Shown: positions 9,192 through 19,919 of the stretch, piece by piece
Position numbering within the stretch: position 1 is the stretch's first letter
How the letters are laid out: every line of letters begins with the position of its first letter
DNA from: SCUD01 sp036824505
Lineage (GTDB): Bacteria; Pseudomonadota; Gammaproteobacteria; Steroidobacterales; Steroidobacteraceae
Length of the DNA: 64,000 nt
Direction of reading: 5' to 3'
Assembly: GCA_036824505.1 (NCBI GenBank)
Contig: DAITAA010000016.1
Location: 1-64,000 of the forward strand
Notes under the pieces: generated by a model
What the model was told of the DNA's origin: nothing
Databases searched by the model: none
The model's input: only the letters and a program-made list of their open reading frames with translations
Translations under genes and position numbers: made by a program

Positions 9192-10526
9192 CTAAGAGAC
9201 GGGCACCACCGCGTCGGCCTCCGCGACCCGGTCGCGCCCCGCGGCTTTGGCGCGGTAGAGTGCACGGTCCGCGGCGTCCAGCAGCATCTCACCGGTGGTG
9301 CCATGCTCGGGAAACATGGCGATACCGGCCGAAATCGTAATGGTTCCCAATGATCGGCCCCGATGCCTCAGATCGAACTGGCTGATGCCGAGCCGCAATA
9401 CATCGACTCGCTGCCGCACAGCGGCCAGCGGCATCTCCGGCAGGATCAGTGTGAATTCCTCGCCACCGTAGCGGCAGGCAATGTCGCCGCCCCGGATCCG
9501 GACATTCAGCAACGCGCCCACCTCGCGCAGGACCTGGTCGCCCGCGTCATGGCCGTAGGCATCGTTGAAATGCTTGAAAAGGTCAAGGTCGAGCATGACG
9601 ACACCCAGCGCGCCATGACGTCGTTCGGCGCGCTGCACTTCGAGGGCAAGCGCTTCTTCCATGTAGCGCCGGTTGAACAGGCCGGTCAGCGGATCCCGGA
9701 TTGCTTGATTGCGAAGTGTCTCGCGCAGTCTCAGGTTGGTTAGCGAGAGCGCTGCGTGCTCGGCCATGGCCGTGAGCAGCTGCTCGTTCAATGGCGCCGC
9801 GTTGTCCGCCGCTGCTGCCCGGTCTGAACTGTGCCGCAGATGCACCATTCCCAGGACTTCGTGCTGTGCAGTCAGCGGGACACACCGGTAGCTGCCCGGC
9901 AGATCGGCCGGGACATGCGCGCATGGCAATGCCGCGCGGGGGTCCCCGATCCGGTCACCCAGGCTGTGCCGCATTGCCCGGCATTCGTCCGGCGCGAAGA
10001 CGCTTTCGCCGGGACCCAGAACCGGCTCGCCCCAGGTGCTCCGCGCCTCCAGATCGTTGCGGGACGCATCGTAGATGAACAGCACTCCATCAGTACCCGG
10101 AAACAGTTCTTGCCCCGCACGAGTGACTGCGCGATAGGCTTCTTGCGACGTGCCGCAAACAAGCATCGAGTCGCTCATCTCCGCGAGCAGGTTGATCTCG
10201 CGGTTCCGTTGTTCCAGGTCGAAGGTGCGCTCCCGGACGCGGAGCTCGAGTTGATCGCGCGTGGCGCGCAAGGCCGACTCGGCCTGCTCCAGATCCCTGA
10301 TCTGGCGCGTCAGCGGCCGGAACACGAGGATCAACAGCGCGGGAAAGAGCAGAGCGCTCAGCAGGGCCGCATCAATAATCGCCTCCACCCACAAGTCCAG
10401 GGCACCGTGAGGCAGGACGAGAAAGAGGGTCATGATCCAGAGTTCCGCGGCGAACGCCGACAGCAGCAGGATGATCATCAGACGCATCGGCGAGCGAACT
10501 GTCGGGTCGCGCTTGGGGTTGTTCAT
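9192..10526 (-). CDS. membrane diguanylate cyclase with GAF and GGDEF domains
   Basis: A 444-residue protein from the start at 10526. Two hydrophobic helices lie at about residues 14-75, followed by a coiled coil (ESALRATRDQLELRVRERTFDLEQ). A GAF-like sensor domain spans about 115-270, and a GGDEF domain the last 165 residues. The active site is GGEEF (RYGGEEF), so synthesis of cyclic di-GMP is expected. The inhibitory I-site RxxD (RGGD) sits five residues before it, so product inhibition is likely. No EAL domain is present. It is separated from the transporter gene behind it by about 100 bases; 8975-9191 downstream holds nothing recognisable. Confidence 0.9.
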   Translation of the reverse strand: MNNPKRDPTVRSPMRLMIILLLSAFAAELWIMTLFLVLPHGALDLWVEAIIDAALLSALLFPALLILVFRPLTRQIRDLEQAESALRATRDQLELRVRERTFDLEQRNREINLLAEMSDSMLVCGTSQEAYRAVTRAGQELFPGTDGVLFIYDASRNDLEARSTWGEPVLGPGESVFAPDECRAMRHSLGDRIGDPRAALPCAHVPADLPGSYRCVPLTAQHEVLGMVHLRHSSDRAAAADNAAPLNEQLLTAMAEHAALSLTNLRLRETLRNQAIRDPLTGLFNRRYMEEALALEVQRAERRHGALGVVMLDLDLFKHFNDAYGHDAGDQVLREVGALLNVRIRGGDIACRYGGEEFTLILPEMPLAAVRQRVDVLRLGISQFDLRHRGRSLGTITISAGIAMFPEHGTTGEMLLDAADRALYRAKAAGRDRVAEADAVVPVS

Positions 10527-10630
10527 CGCTCGCTTCGCGGCAAGACCTGCGCGAGCCCGGCGGGGTCTCCCGAATGCCTCACGACGCGCCTGCTGCACGG
10601 TCGGTTGTCATTGGTCGCCTGCTTCCCTCA

Positions 10631-11926
10631 TCAGCGTTGAGGCCTGAGCACGTCTTCCTCGCCCTCGAGGCGCGCGACGATGACGGCGCAGGTGGCGTCC
10701 GCGAACACATTGACCGCGGTGCGCGCCATGTCGAGCAGCCGGTCCAGTACGAAAAGGACGCCGATGGCCTCGGCCGGCAGGCCGACTGCGGTCAGGATGA
10801 TGGCGATGCCGACCAGCGATGCCGCCGGGATGCTCGCGATGCCCATCGACGTGATGAGTGCCAGGGTCACGACCGTGAACTGGACGCCAAAGCTCAGGTG
10901 CAGGCCGTAGGCCTGCGCGATGAACATCGCCGCCGCACATTCGTACAGCGCACTGCCCGCATGATTGATCGAGGTGCCGAGTGGCAGCACGAAGCTCGTG
11001 ATGCGCTCCGAGACCCCCGCGCGCTTTTCCACGCATTCGAGACTGAGGGGCAGGGTGGCGGCCGAAGAGGCCGTGGAGAACGCGGTGAGCAGCGCCGGAC
11101 TCATTGCGGGAAACAACGGCCAGGGATTGACGCGCCCCACCAGGCGGATCAGCAGCGGCAGCGCGATGAAGGCGTAGAGCGCGAGGCCCGCGATCACGCA
11201 GGCGCCAAAAACCAGCATCGGCCCCGCCGCATCGAAGCCCGCCTTGGCGACCACGCGGGCCGTCAATGCGAACACGCCGATGGGCGCGAGCCGCATGACG
11301 AACTCCGTCATGCGCATCATCACCCGGAAGATGCCCTGCCATAGATCGAGCAATGACTGCCGGTATGGCAGCTCGATGCGCGCCAGAAAGAAGCCGAACA
11401 ACAGGCAGAAGAACACGACGCCCAGCAGCTTTCCGGAGGTCGCGGCCTCGAGGATATTCGAAGGAACGAAGCCGAGCAGCGTGTCGAATACACTGGCGGA
11501 AGCGCGCTCGGTCACACTTGCAGTGACAGATGCCGTATCTGCCTCCAGCGCCAGCATCTTCCCCGCGGGCTCGCCAGCCACGATGCCTGGCTTGATGAAA
11601 TTGCTGATTGCAAGCGCGATCAGCACGGCGATCAGGGTCGTGACTACGTAGAACGTCAGTGTCTTGAGGCCGAGCCGACCAAGATCGCGGCCGGAGCCGA
11701 GGCTCGCAACCCCGGTGATGATCGACGCCATGACCAGCGGCACGATCAGCATCTTCAGCAGATTGATGAAGAGCGTGCCGGCGAAGTCGAAAATCCGCAC
11801 GACTTCCATGCAGCCGATTCGCGCGTCCGGGCCACAGATCCATCCGATCAGCGCACCGGCGGCCATTGCGATCAGGATCGGCGCAACCGGGATTGCGCGT
11901 GATTCCGGTGTCTGGGTCATTGCCAC
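10631..11926 (-). CDS. dicarboxylate/amino acid:cation symporter (SDF/DAACS family)
   Basis: A 431-residue inner-membrane carrier of the GltP/DctA family, which imports C4-dicarboxylates or glutamate/aspartate with H+ or Na+. The family hallmarks are present: NLLKMLIVPLVMASI near the N-terminus, the Ser-rich re-entrant loop TAFSTASSAATLPLSLE, and SINHAGSALYECAAAMF in place of the more usual NMDGTA motif. The last of these is a variant in the substrate and cation site, so the substrate may differ from the classical ones. Starts at 11926 (MAMTQ) or 11920 are both possible. Confidence 0.88.
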   Translation of the reverse strand: MAMTQTPESRAIPVAPILIAMAAGALIGWICGPDARIGCMEVVRIFDFAGTLFINLLKMLIVPLVMASIITGVASLGSGRDLGRLGLKTLTFYVVTTLIAVLIALAISNFIKPGIVAGEPAGKMLALEADTASVTASVTERASASVFDTLLGFVPSNILEAATSGKLLGVVFFCLLFGFFLARIELPYRQSLLDLWQGIFRVMMRMTEFVMRLAPIGVFALTARVVAKAGFDAAGPMLVFGACVIAGLALYAFIALPLLIRLVGRVNPWPLFPAMSPALLTAFSTASSAATLPLSLECVEKRAGVSERITSFVLPLGTSINHAGSALYECAAAMFIAQAYGLHLSFGVQFTVVTLALITSMGIASIPAASLVGIAIILTAVGLPAEAIGVLFVLDRLLDMARTAVNVFADATCAVIVARLEGEEDVLRPQR

Positions 11927-12037
11927 CAGTTCCCCCTCGTTCCCGCCTTCTGATCTAATTGCGCAGCTGATCGATTGTCGGTGAGCGCCCGTCGTCGCGC
12001 AATGGCGCGGTCAGACCTGATCGGAGGGCACCCTGCG

Positions 12038-12487
12038 GTGAATCGCGATGCTGACTGGATGCGCCGCGCGCTTGAACTTGCGGCGCGGGCCGAGGCGGAA
12101 GGCGAGGTGCCGGTCGGGGCGCTGGTGGTCCGCGATGAGCAGGTGCTGGGCGAGGGCTGGAACCGGCCGGTGGCGCTGCGCGACCCGACCGCTCATGCGG
12201 AGATCCTCGCGCTACGCAATGCGGCGCAGAAAATCGGTGACTATCGCCTCGGTGGCGCGACACTCTACGTCACGCTTGAACCCTGCCCGATGTGCGCCGC
12301 GGCCAGCATGCATGCGCGCATCGCACGACTCGTATTCGGCGCCTGGGATCCGCGTCAGGGGGCGGCCGGGAGCGTTTTCAACCTTGTGACGGCACAGGCG
12401 ATGAATCATCGCGTGGACGCCTTTGGCGGCGTGCTGTCGGAGGAATGCGGCGCGCTGCTCAGGAGGTTTTTCGAGGCTCGCCGCTAG
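12038..12487 (+). CDS. tadA: tRNA adenosine(34) deaminase
   Basis: A 149-residue zinc deaminase that converts A34 to inosine in tRNA-Arg(ACG). Catalytic motifs are clear: HAE (PTAHAEILAL) and PCPMC (TLEPCPMCAAA). I place the start at the GTG at 12038 because GGAGGG precedes it by 8 bases and the protein then begins close to the family pattern (DADWMRRALELA). In-frame TTG at 11975 and ATG at 12002 would add residues with no RBS and no similarity. The 3' end overlaps the convergent mltF gene by 29 bases. Confidence 0.92.
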   Translation: MNRDADWMRRALELAARAEAEGEVPVGALVVRDEQVLGEGWNRPVALRDPTAHAEILALRNAAQKIGDYRLGGATLYVTLEPCPMCAAASMHARIARLVFGAWDPRQGAAGSVFNLVTAQAMNHRVDAFGGVLSEECGALLRRFFEARR

Positions 12488-13880
12488 ACCCGGGGCCGCT
12501 TGTCATCCACTCGAGGATATCCATGTAGGTCTGGACGTTGCGGACGAATCCGACCGGCTCCCAGCCGCGCGCATAGCCGCGGCGGGTCTGCGTGAACCAG
12601 CGCTCCTGTGCGAGCAATGGCAGCTTGTCGCGCACTGCGGCCCAGCTATCGGGGTCATGGCCGGCGTTCTGCGCCAGGATGCGTGCATCTTCCAGGTGGC
12701 CGTAGCCGATGTTGTAGGCCGCGAGCGTGAACCAGGTCCGGTCAGGCTCCGGTATGCGCTCGGGGATGGTGTCCTTGATCAGCGCCAGATAGCGCGCCGC
12801 GCCCAGGATGCTGCTGCGCGGATCGGTGCGGTCCGTGATCCTGACGCGCTGCGCGGTTTCGGCGGTCAGCATCATGAGACCGCGCACGCCGGTCGGCGAT
12901 ACCGCGGTTTCGTCCCAGCGCGACTCCTGATAGCCGATCGCCGCAAGTATGCGCCAGTCGATGCTGGTTTCAGCGGCTGCTTCCTCGAACCAGGCCCGGT
13001 ACACGGGCAGCCGCTCGCGGACAGCACTGACAAAAGCGGGCGCATCGACGCGCTCGAAGCGGCTCAGCGAACCCTCGTAGCGCGACAGGATTTCGGCGAG
13101 TCGGCCGATGGCCTGGAGATCGGTGAAGTAGTGCTCGACCAGTGGCAGGAGGTCGGTGCTGCGCGGTGCCAGAGCCCAGGCGATGGCTTCAGATTCCGCA
13201 AGTTTGAATGCGGGGCGCAAGTCTGGATAGAAACGGCGCCCGAGAGTGAACTCGGTCGAATCGGCGACCGTCACATCGGCGGCGCCGTTCGCGACGCGCG
13301 CAAACAGTTCCAGTTGGTCGGCGTCATCCACCTCCGTCCAGCGCAACTCCGGCAGGTCCCTGGCAAATCGAGCGAGACTCGCGGCATGTGCCGAATTCCG
13401 GATCACGACGATGCGCTTGCCAATCAGGTCGCGCGGTGACGCGGGCAGCGGATCCTGGACGCGATAGACGATGTGCTGGTCAATGTGCTGGTAGACAGGC
13501 CCGAACAGCGCATGCTCGCTTCGCGGCTCGCTGATGACGATTCCGGCTGCGGCGACGTGCGCGCGATTGCGCAGCACGTCCTCGAGAGCCGCCGTGCCCG
13601 ATGTTGCGACTCTCAGCTTCAGCTTGACGCCGAGGCGCCGCGCGAAACCGGCGGCAAGCTCGTACTCGGGTCCCTCCGCGCCGGAGGTTCCCTCGTAATA
13701 GGCCATCGGACTGTTGCGCGTAGCGACTTTCAGCGTGCCGAGCAGGCGAATCTGCTCGTAGGTATCCGGCATGCGTGAGCAGGTCCCGATCATCAGCGAC
13801 ATCACGATGATGGCCGGCACGCCGAAGCGGCTGCGAATGTCCCTCCGCCGTCCGCCGGGTTGGGCAGGCTTCGGCTGCAT
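12459..13880 (-). CDS. mltF: membrane-bound lytic murein transglycosylase F
   Basis: A 473-residue peptidoglycan-cleaving enzyme. After an N-terminal hydrophobic segment (VPAIIVMSLMIGTCS) comes a solute-binding-protein-like domain (about 40-265; LGTLKVATRNSPMAYYEG) and then a family 1 SLT domain with catalytic Glu319 in GYQESRWDETAVSPTGVRG, plus FTLAAYNIGYGHLEDA. This order is specific to MltF. The lipobox is poor (IGTC has Thr before the Cys), so lipidation is uncertain. It is convergent with and overlaps tadA by 29 bases. tRNA-Ser starts 58 bases upstream on the other strand. Confidence 0.92.
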   Translation of the reverse strand: MQPKPAQPGGRRRDIRSRFGVPAIIVMSLMIGTCSRMPDTYEQIRLLGTLKVATRNSPMAYYEGTSGAEGPEYELAAGFARRLGVKLKLRVATSGTAALEDVLRNRAHVAAAGIVISEPRSEHALFGPVYQHIDQHIVYRVQDPLPASPRDLIGKRIVVIRNSAHAASLARFARDLPELRWTEVDDADQLELFARVANGAADVTVADSTEFTLGRRFYPDLRPAFKLAESEAIAWALAPRSTDLLPLVEHYFTDLQAIGRLAEILSRYEGSLSRFERVDAPAFVSAVRERLPVYRAWFEEAAAETSIDWRILAAIGYQESRWDETAVSPTGVRGLMMLTAETAQRVRITDRTDPRSSILGAARYLALIKDTIPERIPEPDRTWFTLAAYNIGYGHLEDARILAQNAGHDPDSWAAVRDKLPLLAQERWFTQTRRGYARGWEPVGFVRNVQTYMDILEWMTSGPGSSGEPRKTS

Positions 13881-13938
13881 TGTTGTAGAATACCGCCTCC
13901 GGTGGTGGCCGCCGTGACGGCTGGCCGGAATCCCATGC

Positions 13939-14034
<96 letters not shown>

Positions 14035-14091
14035 GCCGCGGTTGACGACCCCCAGGAGCGACCTTACGATGCCCGGCCCGGCAAGATCGAT

Positions 14092-14203
<112 letters not shown>

Positions 14204-14232
14204 TCCACCGGTCATTGTGGAGATCGGAGTCC

Positions 14233-15795
<1,563 letters not shown>

Positions 15796-15804
15796 AATGC
15801 GCTG

Positions 15805-16128
15805 ATGAAGCCGAATATCGGGCAATTGATGCGCCAGGCGCAGCAGCTCCAGGCCAACATGCAGAAGGCGCAAGAGCAGCTGGGCTCTCTTGAAGTGACG
15901 GGCGAAGCCGGTGGCGGCCTGGTAAAGGTCGTCATGAACGGCCGGCACGAAGTGCGTCGCGTGCACATCGACCCGGCCGCTGCCGCCGATGACCGCGAAC
16001 TGCTCGAAGACATGATCGCCGCGGCCTGCAACGACGCGGCGCGACGTGTTGCGGAAGCCACGCAGGCGCGTATGGCGGACGCCATGGGCGGCATGCAGCT
16101 TCCGCCCGGCATGAAACTGCCGCTCTAG
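15805..16128 (+). CDS. nucleoid-associated protein, YbaB/EbfC family
   Basis: A 107-residue DNA-binding protein, typical length for the family, with the conserved start MRQAQQLQANMQKAQEQL, the GxGLVKV-type strand GGGLVKVVMNGRHEV, and DRELLEDMIAAACNDA. The family forms pincer-like dimers on DNA and is co-encoded with recR and dnaX in most bacteria, as here (9 bases after dnaX, 9 bases before recR). Confidence 0.95.
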   Translation: MKPNIGQLMRQAQQLQANMQKAQEQLGSLEVTGEAGGGLVKVVMNGRHEVRRVHIDPAAAADDRELLEDMIAAACNDAARRVAEATQARMADAMGGMQLPPGMKLPL

Positions 16129-16137
16129 ATTGCCACT

Positions 16138-16737
16138 GTGAATTATTCCCCCGGACTGGCCCGACTGATCGAGGCGCTGCGGGTGCTGCCGGGCGTCGGC
16201 CCGAAGTCCGCCCAGCGCATGGCTTTTCACCTGCTGGAGCGAAACCGCGACGGCGCCCTTGCGCTGGCGAATGCGCTTGAAGAAGCGACCTCGCGGATCG
16301 TGCATTGCAAGCGCTGCCGGATGCTGACGGAAAGCGAGTTGTGCGAAATCTGCTCGGGGTCCCGTCGCGACCCCGCATCGCTGTGTGTCGTCGAGTCACC
16401 CGCCGACGTCGTTGCGGTCGAGCAGTCGGGCGGCTACCGCGGCCGCTATTTCGTGCTGATGGGCCACCTCTCGCCGCTGGATGGCGTCGGGCCGGAGCAG
16501 CTCGGTATCGGGCAACTCGAGAAGCTTCTCGATGAGGGTGAAGTGCGGGAAGTCATTCTCGCCACCAATCCGACCGTGGAAGGCGAGGCGACCGCGCACT
16601 TCATCGGCGAACTGGTGCTGCGTCGCGGGATCCGCGCGTCGCGAATCGCGCACGGCGTTCCGGTCGGCGGGGAACTCGAATATGTCGACGGCGGCACGCT
16701 GGCACATGCGCTGGCAGGGCGTCAGCTCATCGCCTGA
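16138..16737 (+). CDS. recR: recombination mediator RecR
   Basis: A 199-residue RecFOR-pathway protein. The HhH motif is at LRVLPGVGPKSAQRMAFHLL, the zinc finger at CKRCRMLTESELCEIC, and the Toprim domain starts at LCVVESPADVVAVEQSG and ends at GGELEYVDGGTLAHAL. GTG start at 16138. The last 11 bases overlap the convergent rsgA gene. Confidence 0.96.
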   Translation: MNYSPGLARLIEALRVLPGVGPKSAQRMAFHLLERNRDGALALANALEEATSRIVHCKRCRMLTESELCEICSGSRRDPASLCVVESPADVVAVEQSGGYRGRYFVLMGHLSPLDGVGPEQLGIGQLEKLLDEGEVREVILATNPTVEGEATAHFIGELVLRRGIRASRIAHGVPVGGELEYVDGGTLAHALAGRQLIA

Positions 16738-17665
16738 GCTGAGGATCCCGGCGCAACATTTGCTCGGCCAGGCCGACCAGCTGGCGGTAGCTCGCCAGGC
16801 GCCGCGCCGCGATCTCCCCTGCGCTCGTCGCTGCGGCCACAGCACAGCCCGGTTCGCGCAGGTGCATGCAGTCCCTGAATCGGCAATTCACGGCCATCCT
16901 GGCGATTTCGCGGAAACCACCCGCAATCGCGCGCGGCGGCGGCAGTGGCGGCGCAAAATCACGCACGCCGGGTGAATCGATCAGGTCGCCTCCCGCGGGC
17001 AGCTGATAGAGCGATGTGACCGAGGTCGTGTGTTTGCCGGTCTCGGCGGCTTGCGAAATCTCCTGCACGGTTGCTTCGACACCCGGCACGAGCGCATTGA
17101 TCAACGAGCTCTTGCCGACGCCGGACTGCCCGACCAGCACGCTGATTTCGCCCCGCAGCCGCAGCGCAAGCTCCGAAACCCCGCCTGGCACCCGTTTGCT
17201 GGCCCAGATCCCCGGATAGCCGATTGCGGTATAGCAGTCGAGCGCTTCGCTGAGGATCGCGCTCGCCGAAGGCAGGTCGCTCTTGTTGGCCACGACGCAG
17301 GCTTTCAGCCCGGCCCATTCCGCAGCCGCGAGATAGCGGTCGCAAAGTCCGAGATCCGGCGCCGGCAGCGGTGCGATCACCGATACGAGCTGGGTCAGGT
17401 TCGCCGCGACGATTTCGGGCTTTCCGCGCGAGTTCATTCGGGCGAGCTCGGTCCGGCGTGGACCGATTTCGGTGATCAGTCCGGCTGCACCCTCGGTATC
17501 GGCGGCGATCCAGCGCACATGGTCGCCACAAACGACCGACAGGCGCCGACCCTGCATCCTGCAGTGTATTCGACGACGCGCGACGTCCTCGATGACGGCA
17601 TCGCGTCCGTGACTGGAAACGACGCGCCCTTCGTGGATGGCCGGCGTCTGCGAAGTCAGGCTCAT
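16727..17665 (-). CDS. rsgA: ribosome small subunit-dependent GTPase A
   Basis: A 312-residue circularly permuted GTPase that acts late in 30S maturation. Motifs come in the permuted order: G4 NKSD, then G1 GQSGVGKSSLIN, then G3 DSPG in LIDSPGVRDF. An N-terminal OB fold precedes them, and a C-terminal zinc knuckle (CRFRDCMHLREPGCAV) closes the protein. The ATG at 17663-17665 overlaps the stop of the M48 protease gene (ATGA), indicating translational coupling. A longer frame upstream is inside the protease gene and not used. The pairing of this unit with divergent orn is conserved in gammaproteobacteria. Confidence 0.95.
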   Translation of the reverse strand: MSLTSQTPAIHEGRVVSSHGRDAVIEDVARRRIHCRMQGRRLSVVCGDHVRWIAADTEGAAGLITEIGPRRTELARMNSRGKPEIVAANLTQLVSVIAPLPAPDLGLCDRYLAAAEWAGLKACVVANKSDLPSASAILSEALDCYTAIGYPGIWASKRVPGGVSELALRLRGEISVLVGQSGVGKSSLINALVPGVEATVQEISQAAETGKHTTSVTSLYQLPAGGDLIDSPGVRDFAPPLPPPRAIAGGFREIARMAVNCRFRDCMHLREPGCAVAAATSAGEIAARRLASYRQLVGLAEQMLRRDPQLRR

Positions 17666-18909
17666 CCGGATGACCGCGCCTCGAGCCGGCCGATGCGATC
17701 GGTCGCCGGCGGGTGGGTGGCGTGAAACGCCGTGTATACCGGGTCCGGTGTCAGGGTCGTCGCATTGTCGCGGTAGAGCTTCACGAGCGCGCTCGAAAGC
17801 GCCGCTGCGTTCGCGTGCATTGCCGCATAGGCATCGGCCGCATATTCGTGCCGCCGCGACAACCAGGCGGCCAGTGGGCCGGCGGGCAGCAGGAATACCG
17901 GCGCCGTGAGGATAAACAGCAGCAGCAAGGTATGCGGGCCGCCGTCCGCGACGCCGAGCGAAGTCTGGAACCACCGCTCGCCGGCCAGCCATGCCAGCAG
18001 TGCAAACCCGGCGAATGAAGCGACCAGTGACCAGACGATGCGCCAGGCGACATGGCGCAATCGGAAGTGCCCTAACTCGTGGGCCAGCACCGCCTCCACC
18101 TCGCCGCGTTCCAGTGCCTCCAGCAGCGTGTCGAAGAACACAATGCGTTTGTTCCTGCCAAGCCCCGTGAAATAGGCATTGCCGTGCGTGCTACGCCTCG
18201 ATCCATCCATGACGAAGACGCCGCGTGGCTCAAAACCGCAGCGCCGCGCGAGTTCGATCACTCCCTTGCGCAGGTCTCCATCCGGCAACTCGTGGAACTT
18301 GTTGAATAGCGGCGCGATGAGGCGGGGCCAGGCCCAGCTCATCAGCAATGAAGATGCGGCCCAGGCCAACCAGGCCCACCACCACCAGTCGCCACCCGCG
18401 CGTCCGAACAGCCAGAGCAACAGCGCCACCAGCGGGCCGAGGATCAGCGCGGAGATCGCCAGCCCCTTCAGGTGGTCCGCTGCAAACAGCAAAGGTGTCG
18501 TGCGGTTGAAGCCAAAGCGCGCCTCGATCCGGAATGTCCGCCAGACGCCGAAGGGCAGGTCGAGGATCGCGAGCGCAAGCGCCACGGCGCCGATGACGGC
18601 AACACCGCGCCAGAGACCGGACAATCCGCTTGCGGCGATTGCGGAATCGATCGATGCAATGCCGCCACCGACCGTGAACAGCAGCAACAGACCTGCCTCG
18701 ACAACGGTATGCCACCGGGAAAATCTCGCGAGGGCCATGGTGTAGTCGGCTGCCTTTTCATGCTGTGCGGTCGAGATCGCTGCCGCGAATGGAGCGGGAA
18801 TCCGTTCGCGACCGGCGGCAACCGCCCGGATCTGGCGGCCGAGCAGCCACAATCGCAGCGCAAGACCGGCGGCGAGCAGGGCGACGAACAGGATCGTAAA
18901 GGGATGCAT
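17662..18909 (-). CDS. M48 family metallopeptidase (Ste24/CAAX-protease type)
   Basis: A 415-residue integral membrane zinc protease. Several helices span residues 1-200, the HEXXH site is in VLAHELGHFRLRH, more helices follow, and the third zinc ligand is in SRRHEYAADAYA. Length and layout match Ste24-like proteins rather than the shorter HtpX. In bacteria these are thought to act in membrane protein quality control. It is the first gene of a two-gene unit with rsgA, and diverges from orn with only 48 bases between the starts, so both promoters share that space. Confidence 0.9.
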   Translation of the reverse strand: MHPFTILFVALLAAGLALRLWLLGRQIRAVAAGRERIPAPFAAAISTAQHEKAADYTMALARFSRWHTVVEAGLLLLFTVGGGIASIDSAIAASGLSGLWRGVAVIGAVALALAILDLPFGVWRTFRIEARFGFNRTTPLLFAADHLKGLAISALILGPLVALLLWLFGRAGGDWWWWAWLAWAASSLLMSWAWPRLIAPLFNKFHELPDGDLRKGVIELARRCGFEPRGVFVMDGSRRSTHGNAYFTGLGRNKRIVFFDTLLEALERGEVEAVLAHELGHFRLRHVAWRIVWSLVASFAGFALLAWLAGERWFQTSLGVADGGPHTLLLLFILTAPVFLLPAGPLAAWLSRRHEYAADAYAAMHANAAALSSALVKLYRDNATTLTPDPVYTAFHATHPPATDRIGRLEARSSG

Positions 18910-18957
18910 GGCGTGCGGCAGGTTGGGACTCTAGCCTCTGCTAAGATCAGCGGCAAC

Positions 18958-19530
18958 ATGACCCGCGCCGACTGCCTTATCTGGATCGATCTTGAGATGA
19001 CCGGACTGGTGCCGGATACGGATCGCATCATCGAGATCGCGACAGTCGTCACCGACGCCGATCTCGAAGTGCTGGCCGAGGGGCCGGTCATCGCGGTGCG
19101 CCAGTCCGAGACGGCATTGGCGGCAATGGATGCATGGAACACGCGCACGCACGGTGCTTCCGGGCTGATCGGACGCGTGCGGGCGAGCAATCTCGATGAA
19201 GCGGCGGCCGAGCGCGCGACGATTGCGTTCCTGGCCCAGCATGCGGATGCCGGCCGCTCGCCGATGTGCGGCAATGGCATCTGCCAGGACCGGCGCTTTC
19301 TTGCGCGCTGGATGCCCGCCCTCGAGCGTTATTTTCATTACCGCAACATCGATGTCAGCACGCTCAAGGAGCTCGCGCGGCGCTGGGCGCCCGAAGTTCT
19401 CGCGGGCGTCGAGAAGGAATCGAAGCACGCGGCGCTCGCGGACGTGCACGAATCCATCGCTGAGCTGCGCCACTATCGCCGCCTGCTGATGGCAGCGCCC
19501 TGGAATGCGCCGCGCGCGCCTGGCCCATGA
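18958..19530 (+). CDS. orn: oligoribonuclease
   Basis: A 190-residue DEDDh 3'-5' exoribonuclease that degrades short RNAs, including pGpG from c-di-GMP breakdown, which is relevant because two diguanylate cyclases lie in this window. The motifs are IWIDLEMTGLVPDTD (Exo I), GNGICQDRRFL (Exo II) and KHAALADVHESIAELRHYR (Exo III). The start is at 18958; the frame is open far upstream but antisense to the protease gene there. Its stop overlaps the next gene (ATGA). Confidence 0.95.
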   Translation: MTRADCLIWIDLEMTGLVPDTDRIIEIATVVTDADLEVLAEGPVIAVRQSETALAAMDAWNTRTHGASGLIGRVRASNLDEAAAERATIAFLAQHADAGRSPMCGNGICQDRRFLARWMPALERYFHYRNIDVSTLKELARRWAPEVLAGVEKESKHAALADVHESIAELRHYRRLLMAAPWNAPRAPGP

Positions 19531-19919
19531 GCGAGTCGCCGCTGCGCTGGCACCGCGGCGGATGCCATTGCGGTGACGTGAAATTCGAGGTCAGTGCGCC
19601 CGGCGACCTCGAAGTCCTCGATTGCAATTGCTCGATGTGCGCGCGCAGCGCCTACCTGCACCTGATCGTGCGCGCCGAAGATTTCCGCCTGCTCGCGGGG
19701 TCGGATGCGCTGACGGAATATCGTTTTGGCACCGGGACGGCGCGTCACCTGTTTTGCAGCCGCTGCGGCGTCAAGTCCTTCTATGTCCCGCGCTCGCATC
19801 CTGACGGCTACAGCGTCAACGCGCGCTGCCTGGACCCTGCATCGATTACCTCAATGCGAATCCGTCCTTACGATGGACGCAACTGGGAATCGGCCCGCGC
19901 AGCCTTCGACGCTTCCTAG
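19527..19919 (+). CDS. GFA (glutathione-dependent formaldehyde-activating)/CENP-V domain protein
   Basis: A 130-residue zinc protein with the GFA pattern: GGCHCGDVKFEV, DCNCSMCARSAYLH and LFCSRCGVKSFY supply the zinc-binding cysteines. GFA names the fold first described in glutathione-dependent formaldehyde metabolism, but most family members have no proven reaction. It overlaps orn by four bases and is probably translated from the same message. Confidence 0.9.
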   Translation: MSESPLRWHRGGCHCGDVKFEVSAPGDLEVLDCNCSMCARSAYLHLIVRAEDFRLLAGSDALTEYRFGTGTARHLFCSRCGVKSFYVPRSHPDGYSVNARCLDPASITSMRIRPYDGRNWESARAAFDAS

